Below the pieces are notes generated by a model. It did not search any database. It was not told the origin of the DNA and saw only the letters and a list, made by a program, of their open reading frames with translations. Both the position numbers and the translations under genes were made by a program. From the NCBI GenBank assembly GCA_021234155.1, contig JAJEKV010000031.1, positions 14,501,748 through 14,565,747 on the forward strand: a DNA stretch of 64,000 nucleotides, read 5' to 3'. Shown here piece by piece: positions 48,130 through 58,379 of the stretch. The DNA is from Isoetes taiwanensis. Its lineage: Eukaryota > Streptophyta > Lycopodiopsida > Isoetales > Isoetaceae. Numbering within the stretch: the first letter of the stretch is position 1; every line of letters starts with the position of its first letter.

Positions 48130-49209
48130 ATGGGACATCCTAAAAAGGAGACAGATAAGATACAGGGGAAAAGGGACTCCAAGGAGGTGGGCTCCAAGGC
48201 TGATTCCGGCTCCCTGGGGGCAAATAAATCCGTGGCAGGCAATGTCAAGAAGGTAAAAAATGAATGTAAAAGGCAGGGCAAGGAGGTTCTTACAGAAGAC
48301 ATCTCGGATGACACCTCGGATCGGGACTCTGGTACTTCTGCGGAATCTCTGGAGGCAGAGGCAACTGATTTGGGGCTGAAGGCTGACATATCCGGAGAGC
48401 TTGGGCCTGTCATTGGGGCTGATTTGCAGCGAGAGGTTGTGAATCGGATGCAAGCGACAGGGATGGCAGCAGCAAATAGTTTCGGTACTATGGCGCCTTC
48501 TGGATTCTTTGGAGGAGAGATGCTAATGGGTCAATTGCTTACGGTGATGATGAAGCTACTAGAATCCATGGAGCAGTCCAGGAAGAAAGCAGAGCAGGCA
48601 AGGAAGGAGGCGGCAGCCCATCAGGCACAAATGCTTAAGCTTTTGCAAGGTATGAATGAGTCTCTGTGTTCTTTAAAGAGTGAAAATGTAGAGCTAAAGC
48701 AGCAGCTAGCAAGCGTATCAGAGACAAAGCAGGTCATAGATCAAGCTGAGACTTCGAATAGGGGCTCAAATGATGGTTTTCAAGGAGCAATTGATGCTTT
48801 GAATGAGAAAATGAAGCACTTGACTGATATGCATGAAAGGGAGTCGAAGGCTAATAATTTCAGAATTTTTGGCCTACCAGAAAAGGAGAATGAGGACACA
48901 AGCATGGCTGTTCAAACATTTCTTGCAGAGAATATGCAGGTGCAAGTGGATATTTTGGAGGCTTACCGGGTTGGAAGGAAGGGGGAAGGAACATGGAATG
49001 TGTTGGTGAAGTGCGCATCCAAGGAAGCGAAGGCTCGGGTTATGCAGAAGCGAACATTGCTTAAGGGCAAATATATATGGGTCAATGACGACTTAACTAA
49101 GACCCAATTTCAGCAGAGAAGAGAAGATCTTCAGAGGATGAAGGAGGCAAGAGCGGCTGGACAACGTGCTTACTGGAGAGGCGGAAAAGTGATTGTGGAG
49201 GATGCATAG
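48130..49209 (+). CDS. LINE ORF1p, L1-type RNA-binding protein (intact)
   Basis: An uninterrupted frame of 359 codons from ATG 48130 (MGHPKKETDK) to TAG. Residues 1-100 are Ser/Gly/Asp-rich and polar. Residues ~135-235 form a long coiled coil (LLESMEQSRKKAEQARKEAA, NESLCSLKSENVELKQQL, then DALNEKMKHLTDMHERE). An RRM-like core starts near 238 (NNFRIFGLPEKENEDTS). The C-terminal domain has AYRVGRKGEGTWNVLVKCAS, KRTLLKGKYIWVNDDL and a basic end. This is the coiled-coil/RRM/CTD plan of vertebrate-type L1 ORF1p; no CCHC knuckle of the usual angiosperm LINE ORF1 is seen. Start choice: the same MGxPKK start is present in copy 3. ORF2 follows after ~20-30 bp. Its preserved frame beside a dead ORF2 is notable. 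Confidence 0.9.
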   Translation: MGHPKKETDKIQGKRDSKEVGSKADSGSLGANKSVAGNVKKVKNECKRQGKEVLTEDISDDTSDRDSGTSAESLEAEATDLGLKADISGELGPVIGADLQREVVNRMQATGMAAANSFGTMAPSGFFGGEMLMGQLLTVMMKLLESMEQSRKKAEQARKEAAAHQAQMLKLLQGMNESLCSLKSENVELKQQLASVSETKQVIDQAETSNRGSNDGFQGAIDALNEKMKHLTDMHERESKANNFRIFGLPEKENEDTSMAVQTFLAENMQVQVDILEAYRVGRKGEGTWNVLVKCASKEAKARVMQKRTLLKGKYIWVNDDLTKTQFQQRREDLQRMKEARAAGQRAYWRGGKVIVEDA

Positions 49210-49227
49210 GAAGTAGCGACCGCCAGG

Positions 49228-52200
49228 TTAGTTTGCTGGAATGTAAATACGTTAAAAAGTAGTAAGATTTGTGCTATGGATGACTTGCTAGTAAATGTAG
49301 ACATAGTTTTCTTTTTGGAAACATGTGAGCATGAGGAAAAGGCTCTTCCAGATATTTCTGGTTTTACGATATTGCATTCAGTATGGAGTAAGAAGGGCTG
49401 GAATCTTAAAGGTACAAGTGGTATTGCATGCTATGCTCGCAATGAAATTGCGCACGCAGTGTGTGTTTTGACACATAAGGCAACTGCACAATACATTTGG
49501 ATTGAATTGCCAGGTAGGGGCAACAAGATATATGTAGCTGGTTGTTATTTCTCCCCAAGGGAATCACCTATGTATAACAAAGGAGATCTGGATAAGGATG
49601 ACCCATTCTTTCACTTAGAGCAGGATATACTAGCTTTGGGTTTGGCAGGGGAAGTGCTATTGTTAGGAGACTTTAATGGGCATACGGGAAACCATCAAGC
49701 AGCTTTGGTGGGCCTATGGAGAAGCAGAATGGTTGGAAATGTTGGATGATACTGAGCTGAGGACAATTGGATGGAGCAGAACATCAGAAGACAATGTGAA
49801 ATGGCCGACACCACAGGGGCGTCATGTCTTACATATGTGTAGCGGTTTTGAGATGGTGATCTTCAATGGCATGGATAGGTACCCAGACTCTGGTAAGCGC
49901 ACTTGTAAAAATGCTAGCGTGGTGGATTATGTTATTGCCAAACCTACTTTTGCAGAACATGTTATTAGCTTACACATTGGAGATGAGAATGAAAGCTCGG
50001 ATCATGTACCTTTGCTCATTGAACTTCATGTACAGTGGCATCATAGGCAGCAAGAAGATACATATAAAGGTAAATGGATGTCTCTCAAGTATGATAAAGC
50101 TCATGAATATAGCGAGATATGCGAGCAGAAAATGGCATCTTTTGCATGGTCCAGATCAGTAGGGGATATGAGTGAGGCGTTGTCTAGGGTTTTGCTTGAA
50201 TCAGCGGATGAATGTTTTGTATGAATGTTTTGTATCCCACCGGCAACGGAGGGGGCTGCCATGTAATGGATGGTTTGACATGGAATGTAAACAACAGAGG
50301 CAAAAATTTAGAGTAGCACAAGGGGCAGCTAAAGTACAGGAAAGGAGAGTGTATACCAAGCTGGTCAAAAATAAGAAGAAGGCATATTTACATCGTAAAC
50401 ATAGGCGAATGGTGGAAGAACTGCTGGTTGATCCAAAATTTTTTTGGAATGAAGCATGTGGGTAATGTGTTGCAAGTGGAGGCACTAATGGAGCATGTAC
50501 GCAATTTATACCATGTCCATGGAGTTGAGGATAAGATGGCCGAAGAGACATGTGAGATGGATGATATGCTTACCTTTACTCTGGAGGATGTTCAGGTGGG
50601 ACTCAAGAGACTTGCTAATGGCAAAGCGGCAGATGCTTGTGGCCTTAAGGCGAAATGCTTAAATGGGCCGGAGAAGCTGATTCTTAATAGGTGGGTCGAC
50701 ATGTTCAATATGGCTTTGAGAGATGGGTTTCCTAGGTCTTGGCAGGTTAATAGGGTTGTGCCATTGCACAAGTCAGGGGATGCATTTGATCCAGGTAACT
50801 ACCGTACCATTATGGTTGGCAGCCTTTACGCAAAACTATATGCCTCTATACTTGAGGGCAAGATAAGCAATCCGAGGCGAGGGATCACAATGCTAGAGCA
50901 ATAGGTCAAAGCGGGCTTTAGACCTAAAAATTCTACAAACCCGACCATTTGGTCACCCTTAGTGCTATGATGGATTCGATTGGTGGGAAAAAGGAAACCT
51001 TTGTATGCTGTGTTTGTGGATTTCAGCAAGGCCTTTGACATGGTGAATAGGCAAAATCTGTGGCATAGGATGGTAGATTTGGGCATCCCGATGGGGTTTA
51101 GGCATGCGGTAAGTGTTCTTTACAAAAAAGTACTCGTGCAACTCTCTTTCCTTTTGTTGGAATGTGTGATGATGTAGTAGAGAGTAATATGGGAGTTAAA
51201 CAGGGTGTCCTTTGTAAGCCTACCTTGTTTGGATTGTTCATAGATCAGCTAGAGGGGTGGATAAGAGCACATGGAGGGGATGGTACATCCTTGAATGGGT
51301 ATGTACTTATGCTCTTGCTATATGCTGATGATATTGTGTTGCTATCTCGGAGCATACAGGGGATGCAAAGACATTTGGATGTGCTTGCCGGTTTTTGTGA
51401 TGCTAAAAGTATGCAGGTGAATCTGGAAAAGACTAAAGGCTTTGTTTTTGGAGCCGAATAAAACAGATCATGTCGCGGCTACTTTACAAGGGTAAGCAAG
51501 TTGAGGTCGTTAAAGCTATAAGTATCCGGGTTTGATTGTAGACAAAAGTCCGAATTGGAATCAAAGATTGAACATAGAGTGAGTCTTGGGCTTAAAGGCA
51601 CTATATGCAATGCAGAAAGGTGTGTGAATGCTGACATTTGGAACTTTGAAATGAAACGCATGCTCTTTAAAGTAAAGGTACAAATGGTTATTGTGAAGCC
51701 TGGGGGCCAGGCCTCGCTAATGATGGGTGGAAAAAGGTGGAACAAATACAAAAGAAAATTTTTTCACACGAACTGGGCACTAAAATGCAAACGCCATATG
51801 GTATGATGTTAGGAGAGTGCGGGATGATACCCCTTGAAGCTGAAGCTCTTTGCAAAACCTTCGTTATCTACATAAGGTTTTATATGATATGCCCAGAATA
51901 GCTTGCCAAGAATTGCTTTGCGGCAGAGAGTAGTGACAAAGGTTGGTATCTGCGGATATTAGTAGATGGCTGGTGAAATGGGGGATGGATATTCCGCAAT
52001 GCGCGATGAATCGGAAGATATTGAGGGATGGGTTTGGAAGAGTGTTCTCACTAAGACATGGAGTACGCCCACCGTGAAGAAAGAGTACTATCTGGACTCG
52101 AGATGAATCCCACATTGAAGGCAACATAGATCTTAGTGAACCCATATCTATGAAGCATAGGCAAGCAATTGCGAGGATCCCGCTAAGCTCGCACCATCTT

Positions 52201-52540
52201 GGTGTGGAGGTAGGGAGATGGGCGAACATCGCTCATGATCTTAGACAATTGTAACTTGTGTAGTGACGGTGTGGGTGGAGGATGAGGCTCATATCTTACT
52301 TTGTTGCCGCGCTTATTCGGACTTAAGAGTCATACATGGGATCAGTGCTACCTCCCTTGAGGAGTTCTTTTTACCCGGGGGGCATCCATTGGGGGTATAT
52401 TGTTGACATTCTTAAACATAGAGATGCTTGTTTGAAAAATCAAGGTAGGTCACGAGATTGAGATAGAGAAGCCCAAAGGTGTGTTACTCTCGGTGAGACG
52501 ACCGATGACTTGTTTTATAATTTTGAATGTAACTTGTAAA
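49228..52540 (+). pseudogene. LINE ORF2, heavily degraded, copy 4
   Basis: The endonuclease begins RLVCWNVNTLKSSKI, with FFLETCEHEEKALPD and LLGDFNGHTGNH (49276-49749), then SVVDYVIAKP and SSDHVPLLIEL (49676-50224). A 13-bp duplication (TGAATGTTTTGTA, 50208-50233) shifts the frame. The polymerase is in pieces: VNRVVPLHKSGD, GFRPKNST, AVFVDFSKAFDMVN, GVKQGVLCKPTLFGLF, LLLYADDIVLLSRS. The post-polymerase part after 51460 is fragmentary, and the knuckle region (about 52255-52310) is recognisable only by alignment. More than ten lesions suggest an older or faster-decaying copy than copy 2. Confidence 0.88.
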
Positions 52541-52594
52541 CGCCTCATAGACACGGTGGTCTCAAGACGGAATAATAGATTTCATTTCATTTCA

Positions 52595-52595
<1 letters not shown>

Positions 52596-52641
<46 letters not shown>
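52596..52641. repeat. (TC)n tract, left part
   Basis: About 46 bp of TC repeats after the (CATTT)n tail of LINE copy 4, ending at the left TIR of the Harbinger element. The TC repeat resumes at 56617. Confidence 0.95.
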
Positions 52642-52643
<2 letters not shown>

Positions 52644-52661
52644 CGTCCGGCCACATGCTCG
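52641..52661 (+). repeat. Left TIR of Harbinger element
   Basis: TGCGTCCGGCCACATGCT directly after the TC repeat. Matches the right TIR with one indel and one mismatch. Confidence 0.8.
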
Positions 52662-53044
52662 TAAAAAATCCATCTCTCGTCACATACGGTTCCTCCCCCA
52701 AATGTCGTATTTTTTTTTGGGAGGAGAGGAGAGACGATTGTCTCGAGGCTTAACAGCCTCTGTTATTGGCGAGAATTTTTTTGTTTGTGGGATTTTTCGA
52801 TCGTGCATCAATTCCGGCGACGAGAGAATGTGTGGGATAATTTGATCGTAACGTTCAATTCGGGTGCCAAATTGTGGGATATTCAAGCCTGTATTTCTTG
52901 GTTCGGCGGGCTATGTGGGATAATTCATTTCTAGTTTTCCCTCCCCATTCTTTCGATTCGCCACTAAACCATGGATCCGGTCATTCTTGGTATGATTGCC
53001 ATGCTTTTTGGGCTTTGACACTTTCGATTTGCATTCTGAGATAC

Positions 53045-54321
53045 TGCTTTGCAGCTATTGGAACTCAACGAGCTCGAAGATCCAATGAATCTGCTCGATG
53101 ATGATGTTTTAGAAGACAACAATGGTATGTTTTTTTAGATCTGCGGCGTTAATGGTTGCGGGTTCCAGGGGGTTAGAAGACCACCAAGAAGATTTTGGAT
53201 TGCTCCAAGGCGAGAGAACACAATGGGATAATATTGATAACCACGCATGGAATTGTATAGCTTCCTTTGAAGATGATATGTGGCACCAATTTTACAAGAG
53301 AGCCACATTTGAGAGATTGGTAGGTTTAATTGTGCCCTATCTTATCAGGCCCGGTATTAAAGTAAGGCCCCCTGTTGATCCGAGGAAAGCAGTTGCTATG
53401 GTTCTATATTTTCTTGCACACGGGGATATGCCCTTACATGTCGGTCCGAGATTTTATGTTGGGAAGGCAACGATGCAAAATATACCAAGAAAATCACGCT
53501 TGTATTGGCTTCGAAGACAATGCTGTACAAATGTTTTGTTGCAATGCCTACAGGTGCAAGATTAATTCAGTGCATTAAGGAATTCCATGATGCAACAGGG
53601 TTGCCCAATATATATGGTGCAGTTGACGGATCCCATATTTTTTATGGAGGAAACCAAAAAAAGGACAATGGGGAAGACTATTACAACCGGACATAAGAGG
53701 CATTCATGTCTCATGCAAGGAATTGTGACACATAGCGCACTTTTTATAAATGTTTGTGTAACAAGAACGAGGTTCACCCCATGATTCCAACCAGTTCAAG
53801 AAGAGCTCCATCTATAACAAAATTGCCTCCAAACAAATTTTACAAGAACCAAGCAGTGACTCTTAGTGGCGTAAAAATCAAGAAGGGGCAGCCCTAATCG
53901 ATCAAGATGTTCGGGTAAATATTCCACCATTACTATTAGGTGATTCAGCCTATTCTAGCGTGCCCTTTCTCCTTAAAAGTCTTTCCTCAAAATCGGGGTG
54001 CTTATGGTAAGTTCAACAAAAGGATTTGTAGGGGCGAGTGTGTGTGGGGGGAATGGATTTGGCATTGTGAAGGAAAAATTCAGAATTCTGAAACACTTGC
54101 CCGTGCATGTTGCCAAAGCTTCCAAGATCATACACGCATGTTGTGTTCTTTGGAACTTCTGTATAATGGAAGACAAGGGCTGGGACATGCTGCCAATTGA
54201 AGATGATCCTCCACCAATTTACTACTATGAAACAGAAGCCATGAACAGGTCATTAAAAAAACAAGGTGATCAAATGAGGCACGTGTTATTTGAAAATCTG
54301 GATGGACATGTGATCCTATGA
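53045..54321 (+). pseudogene. PIF/Harbinger transposase (DDE_4, ALP1-like), broken
   Basis: Starts around ELNELEDPMNLLDDDVLEDN (53060-53125), possibly followed by a very short intron-like GTATGTTTTTTTAG. The frame 53122-53565 has MWHQFYKRATFERLVGLIVP and DPRKAVAMVLYFLAHGDM, the conserved helix-turn-helix region. After a frameshift, TGLPNIYGAVDGSHIF (first catalytic D, near 53620) and EDYYNRT are seen, then GDSAYSSVPF (second D, 53939-53968), then NGFGIVKEKFRILKHLPVHV and IIHACCVLWNFC. The third acidic position (VENAFG in relatives) is disrupted here (CGGNGFG). A stop follows at 54321. These are the marks of ALP1/HARBI1-like nucleases; this one is inactive. Confidence 0.87.
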
Positions 54322-54324
54322 TTG

Positions 54325-54960
54325 TTTTTTTTAGACAATAAATATTAAAAGCAAAAGTCAATTCTTATCCATCTCGCTATCTTCACTTATTTGTCAGGCA
54401 TTTCTTACATTATGATGAATAAGTGATTCAGTTTAGAGCTAAGTTTCCATTTAGAGCCTCAAAACATTTCACTTGGAAATGCTGAACAACCTGTTACAGA
54501 ATTAGTGAGTCCTGTGACTTCACAATTAGAGAACTTAGAAGAATAGGAAAGATCATCTGTACACAAACAAGTTTGATAAGAGAAGTTTATATTCATAAAA
54601 AAAGATTACATGGGCATATAAAGCCCTGTTCAAAATATTTGAGCATTTGAGCTGCCAGAAACATTCTAAGTGAGTCAAATGACTTCACTATACTAAAAAA
54701 AAGTCTGCACACCTTCCAATGATACCAGGAAATCTGCATGAATACACATTGGCATTTGTTTTCAACTGTCAGTTTCCGAGCAATCAGATGAGAAAAAAAA
54801 ATGGCAGCCATGCCATTTAACAGAAACAAAGGCATTTTATAAAAAGAAAATGCATAACAAAAAAAGAAGTGAAGGAGAGTCAGATTCGCATAGAAAGGGG
54901 ACACAGATCACATGGAAAGGTTGGACTACGAATTTCATGGAGGCACCACATTTCCTGTAG
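54325..54960. other. Spacer between Harbinger genes
   Basis: AT-rich, with no supported frame. Probably the shared 3' region of the two convergent genes. Confidence 0.4.
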
Positions 54961-54962
54961 CT

Positions 54963-56169
54963 TCACATAAACGCACTCCATATGCCCCAATGCGGTTGTT
55001 TTGCGCATTTGCTTGCCCATTCCAAAACCTCCTGATCCACGCTAACGCCCATTCCAATGAAAACTACAATGGTCTCCTTACTGAAGCTGCAATGAATAAC
55101 CTTGTGAGACATAACTTGAACTTCAGGGTTTGCTGGCTGGACAGTGGGAGATGAAAACTGGCTTTCTTCTTGCTCCACTTCGTCCGAAGAGTCTTCAAGA
55201 TATTCCCATTGCAATGTCCTCATCTATTTGCAACCTGGACTTCTTTCTACTTGTAGGTTTTCCACAAACTCCAGGCTGATTACATGCTGCTGATCTAGGA
55301 CTTGAAGAATCATGCGGTTTTCACATGGGTGTCCTATTGATTGGAATTTCGCATCACCGACTCGCCGGATTCCGGTTCCGTGTTCACATCATTGTTTGAA
55401 TTGGGTGGATCAAAGAAATTGGTCTTCAAATGTTGCATTCGTTCCAAATGATTTCAAAAAAACTGCTATTCATGAAAGATTCTAGAGTAATTAGTATGCA
55501 AGTCTGCAGCCTCGAAGCTTCATTGCCAAATTCACCATCATCACCCGGCACTGTATTGGATTATCGAGAGGTAACACCATATTTAACTTCTTCCATTCTC
55601 ACATACCACCGCCAACTTGATGGTTCGGAACCCGTATGGGCTACAAGCCTCCTTCTCATCTTTAAATTTAGCTTGCGCCTTATCCCATTTGTTCTTTAGT
55701 TGTCTCAGCCCACTAAACCCCAACAAAGGGCTGCAATTTCATCATAATTTCCCTCCATTGTGTGTTGGAGAGGTTGAGGGTGCCTCCTGTTACCAATTTC
55801 ATCTCGCTCAGAGATTGAGGAATGTGGAGACACCGTGATCCGTCCCATTGCACAGGGGGACTTCCTATTCTTTGTGTCTATCACTTTTGAATTTTCCTTC
55901 TCATGCACAACAATAGCCAAAGCGTAAATCGGTTTCTAAAGATTCACTCACAATATTGAGGATGCCCGAATTTATTTGAATACACGCTTGGATCTCTTTT
56001 CTTTTGACTGCCTTGAAGAGGGAATTGGCTCGCAATTAGTCTCCAATTGCACATCCATGGAGATCCGGGCTGTCATTTTCCTCGGTCCTTCTTGGTGCCA
56101 TTTTTTCAACCCGAGGAGGCACGAAAGGCTTGCTGGTTCTTGGCAAAGCGATGGAGAGGCCTTAGACAT
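54963..56169 (-). pseudogene. Harbinger Myb/SANT-like accessory protein, broken
   Basis: The minus-strand N-terminal frame starts at 56169 (MSKASPSLCQEPASLSCLLG). Near 55820-55640 a trihelix/Myb-like box is split by a frameshift: LSNTQWREIMMKLQP in one frame, then GLRQLKNKWDKAQAKFKDEK in another. An acidic C-terminal part at 55223-54963 contains YLEDSSDEVEQEESQ and QEVLEWASKCAKQPHWG. In PIF/Harbinger elements such a Myb-like protein binds subterminal DNA and helps the transposase enter the nucleus. The pairing with the transposase inside one TIR pair supports the call; the ORF is disrupted. Confidence 0.65.
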
Positions 56170-56598
56170 CTGAATCGAATTAATTGATTGGGAATAAGGG
56201 CGACATAAAAGGAAATTGACGATCGAAAATTAATGAACGATTGCACAAAAACATAATGCAAATGCCCGCGTGATCCGATGAATACCGGATCGTAATCGGC
56301 TAATTGCTTGAGGAATTGGATACTTGGAGCAAGAATTAGGCGCCTTGAAGATCAAGAAACAGGGAAATGGCCCGGTATTGGGTGTGGGAAACATTTCGGC
56401 GCTTTTTTCAGGCAAATAAAATTAAGGCTAATTGTTTGGTTAGTGGGCAATGAAAACGCCCCTAATGGCTGTTAGGGGCGAATCATCTCTCGAGGTGAGA
56501 GTTGGATTTTCCCACTCTCACCCATCTCTCCCATCTCTCCCCCATCTCTCATCTCTCGTATTCTCTCAGATTCTCTCTCCGTCTCGTCATCTCTAAGT

Positions 56599-56616
56599 CA
56601 GCATGTGGCCAACGCA
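56599..56616 (-). repeat. Right TIR of Harbinger element
   Basis: AGCATGTGGCCAACGCA (plus strand) is the inverted counterpart of the left TIR; TC repeats follow immediately. Confidence 0.8.
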
Positions 56617-56630
56617 TCTCTCTCTCTCTC

Positions 56631-56663
<33 letters not shown>
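56617..56663. repeat. (TC)n tract, right part
   Basis: Continuation of the TC repeat interrupted by the Harbinger element (one CC slip). Confidence 0.9.
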
Positions 56664-56664
<1 letters not shown>

Positions 56665-58150
56665 GTTTCAGAGTTTCAGAGTTCCAGACTCAAGGTAAGA
56701 ACGAGATGATTCTGTCATGCTTTGATATTCCCAACTAGATCCTTCCATAGAGGCAAGAAAATTGCAAAATGAAGCATTAAATAAAGTGACTCGTAGGCAT
56801 ATTTTCGATCCTAGAGTTCATTTTTAAACTCAAATTTACCCATATGCGCCATCCTGCTATATCGAGCTCGGCTCCATCCACTTTAGCTTACTTTGAGTTT
56901 TAGAAGCAGTATTGGAATGGTATTGCTTCCTTACTTGAATCAACTCTTCATTTGGGCTACCTTTTGGGGATACTTGCTATAGTGCATTGGGATCTGCCAT
57001 AGTACATTTTGGGTAGCTAGAATCAATATTGGGGCAGTATTGCTTCCCTACAATTTTCATTAAAGATGGAGAGACAAGCTCAGAAACAACAACACATAAG
57101 AAAAAGAAAGTTGGATGTGTTAAGGAGTCTGAAAGGCATCGCACAATACTACAGATTGTGGACAACGTGGTATTTTAACATGAAGACCTTATACATGTAT
57201 TTTAAAAGAACTCAACACAGCAGAGGTGCATCACACGGATTGCAGAGAAACGTGCAGGGCCATCTTCACTGTGATGTTCCCCTAGAATATATGGTATAAA
57301 TACGTATATCCTACGACCACATCACCATAGAAGTCAAGCTAGTAGACTTGTACTCATCGATATAAAGGCCAAGTTATTAACATAACTTCGCCACCCTAAA
57401 GTATGGAAGCCTATTTTCTACATGGCCACATCCCATAGGTGTCATGTCGTATGGATGCATCCCATTGGAGGCTAGTGAGCTAACGTGTAAACCCTAATAT
57501 AATCAAACCCTAAACCTAGCCCATTTTTGCTCCACCAATTGATACTACCTCGAATCACCCTCCCAGTTCCAATGTGAGGATCGTCTTCAATAGCATAGCA
57601 TGCTACAACAAGGAGTGCACGCGCATCAGCCTGGGGAGTACCTGCTCCAAGCTATCTCACAACAATTCAAGCATACCTTGGCATAATCACCTACCAGTAA
57701 TATATGCTGATATCTTTTCAATTTCTGATCTCCCTGATCATTTGAAGAAGACTAAAGCATTTTAATGCCTTTCTCTATCTTCTGCCTGATCGAATCATTC
57801 TTATCTTCTAATACACCCATTATTTCCAGTATCCTCATATTATATCTTAAATCCTTCATGTCTTGTGGATGACGCAACCGATCACAATGTAGGCAATGTA
57901 CTCTATCACAAGCCACACATGAGTTCAATCCTTTCTCCAGACAAAAGCATTCCCCATTGCAGAGGCACTAAGCTAGCCCCCATGTGTCTAAAGGCCTCTT
58001 TCACAACCTCCCCTCAAACTATTTCCTCCCTGATAACATCTCTCCAAGGCACGACATTTCCACAGGGAGCATTGACCATCATCAGAACTGCCTTCCTAGT
58101 ACAAATTTCATTTGGTGGGGATTCGTATCCCTAAAGTGACGAACAAGATT
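56665..58150. other. No gene recognised
   Basis: No coding frame with family resemblance, no RNA gene. Confidence 0.4.
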
Positions 58151-58155
58151 CGCCA

Positions 58156-58230
58156 CCTTGATAATATGAGGCTAATAGGAAAGATTATAAGAGCCTTGAT
58201 AATATGAGGCTAATAGCAAAGATTATATAA
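58156..58230. repeat. 38-bp tandem duplication
   Basis: CCTTGATAATATGAGGCTAA begins at 58156 and again at 58194, followed by the same AAAGATTATA context. Confidence 0.85.
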
Positions 58231-58379
58231 GGGAATTCATCCTTAGCTGAGGTTAAGAAGGCCTTGAAGCGGGTCTCTCGAAGCCGAAGTTTGCCCCTAG
58301 TGCAGCCTCTGGCAACCATTACTTCTTGATGACCTTCTCAGGCAAAAGGGAGGCTGATTATAACACATAGCTAAGTCAT

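Larger units (their letters stand above)
47947..52596 (+). mobile_element. LINE family B, copy 4
   Basis: Has the longest leader (47947-48129), an intact ORF1 and a heavily mutated ORF2. The 3' end has the hairpin region 52549-52562 (AGACACGGTGGTCT), AATAATAGA and (CATTT)n, then (TC)n. A Harbinger transposon sits inside that (TC)n. Confidence 0.9.
52642..56616 (+). mobile_element. PIF/Harbinger DNA transposon
   Basis: Bounded by terminal inverted repeats: left TTGCGTCCGGCCACATGCT (52642-52660), right (reverse complement from 56616) TGCGTTGGCCACATGCT. Inside are a DDE_4/ALP1-type transposase frame (plus) and a Myb/SANT-like frame (minus), the two genes of plant PIF/Harbinger elements, convergently arranged. 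The element is ~3.97 kb. It interrupts a (TC)n microsatellite; a 3-bp TCT target duplication is possible but cannot be told from the repeat. Both genes are broken. Confidence 0.85.
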
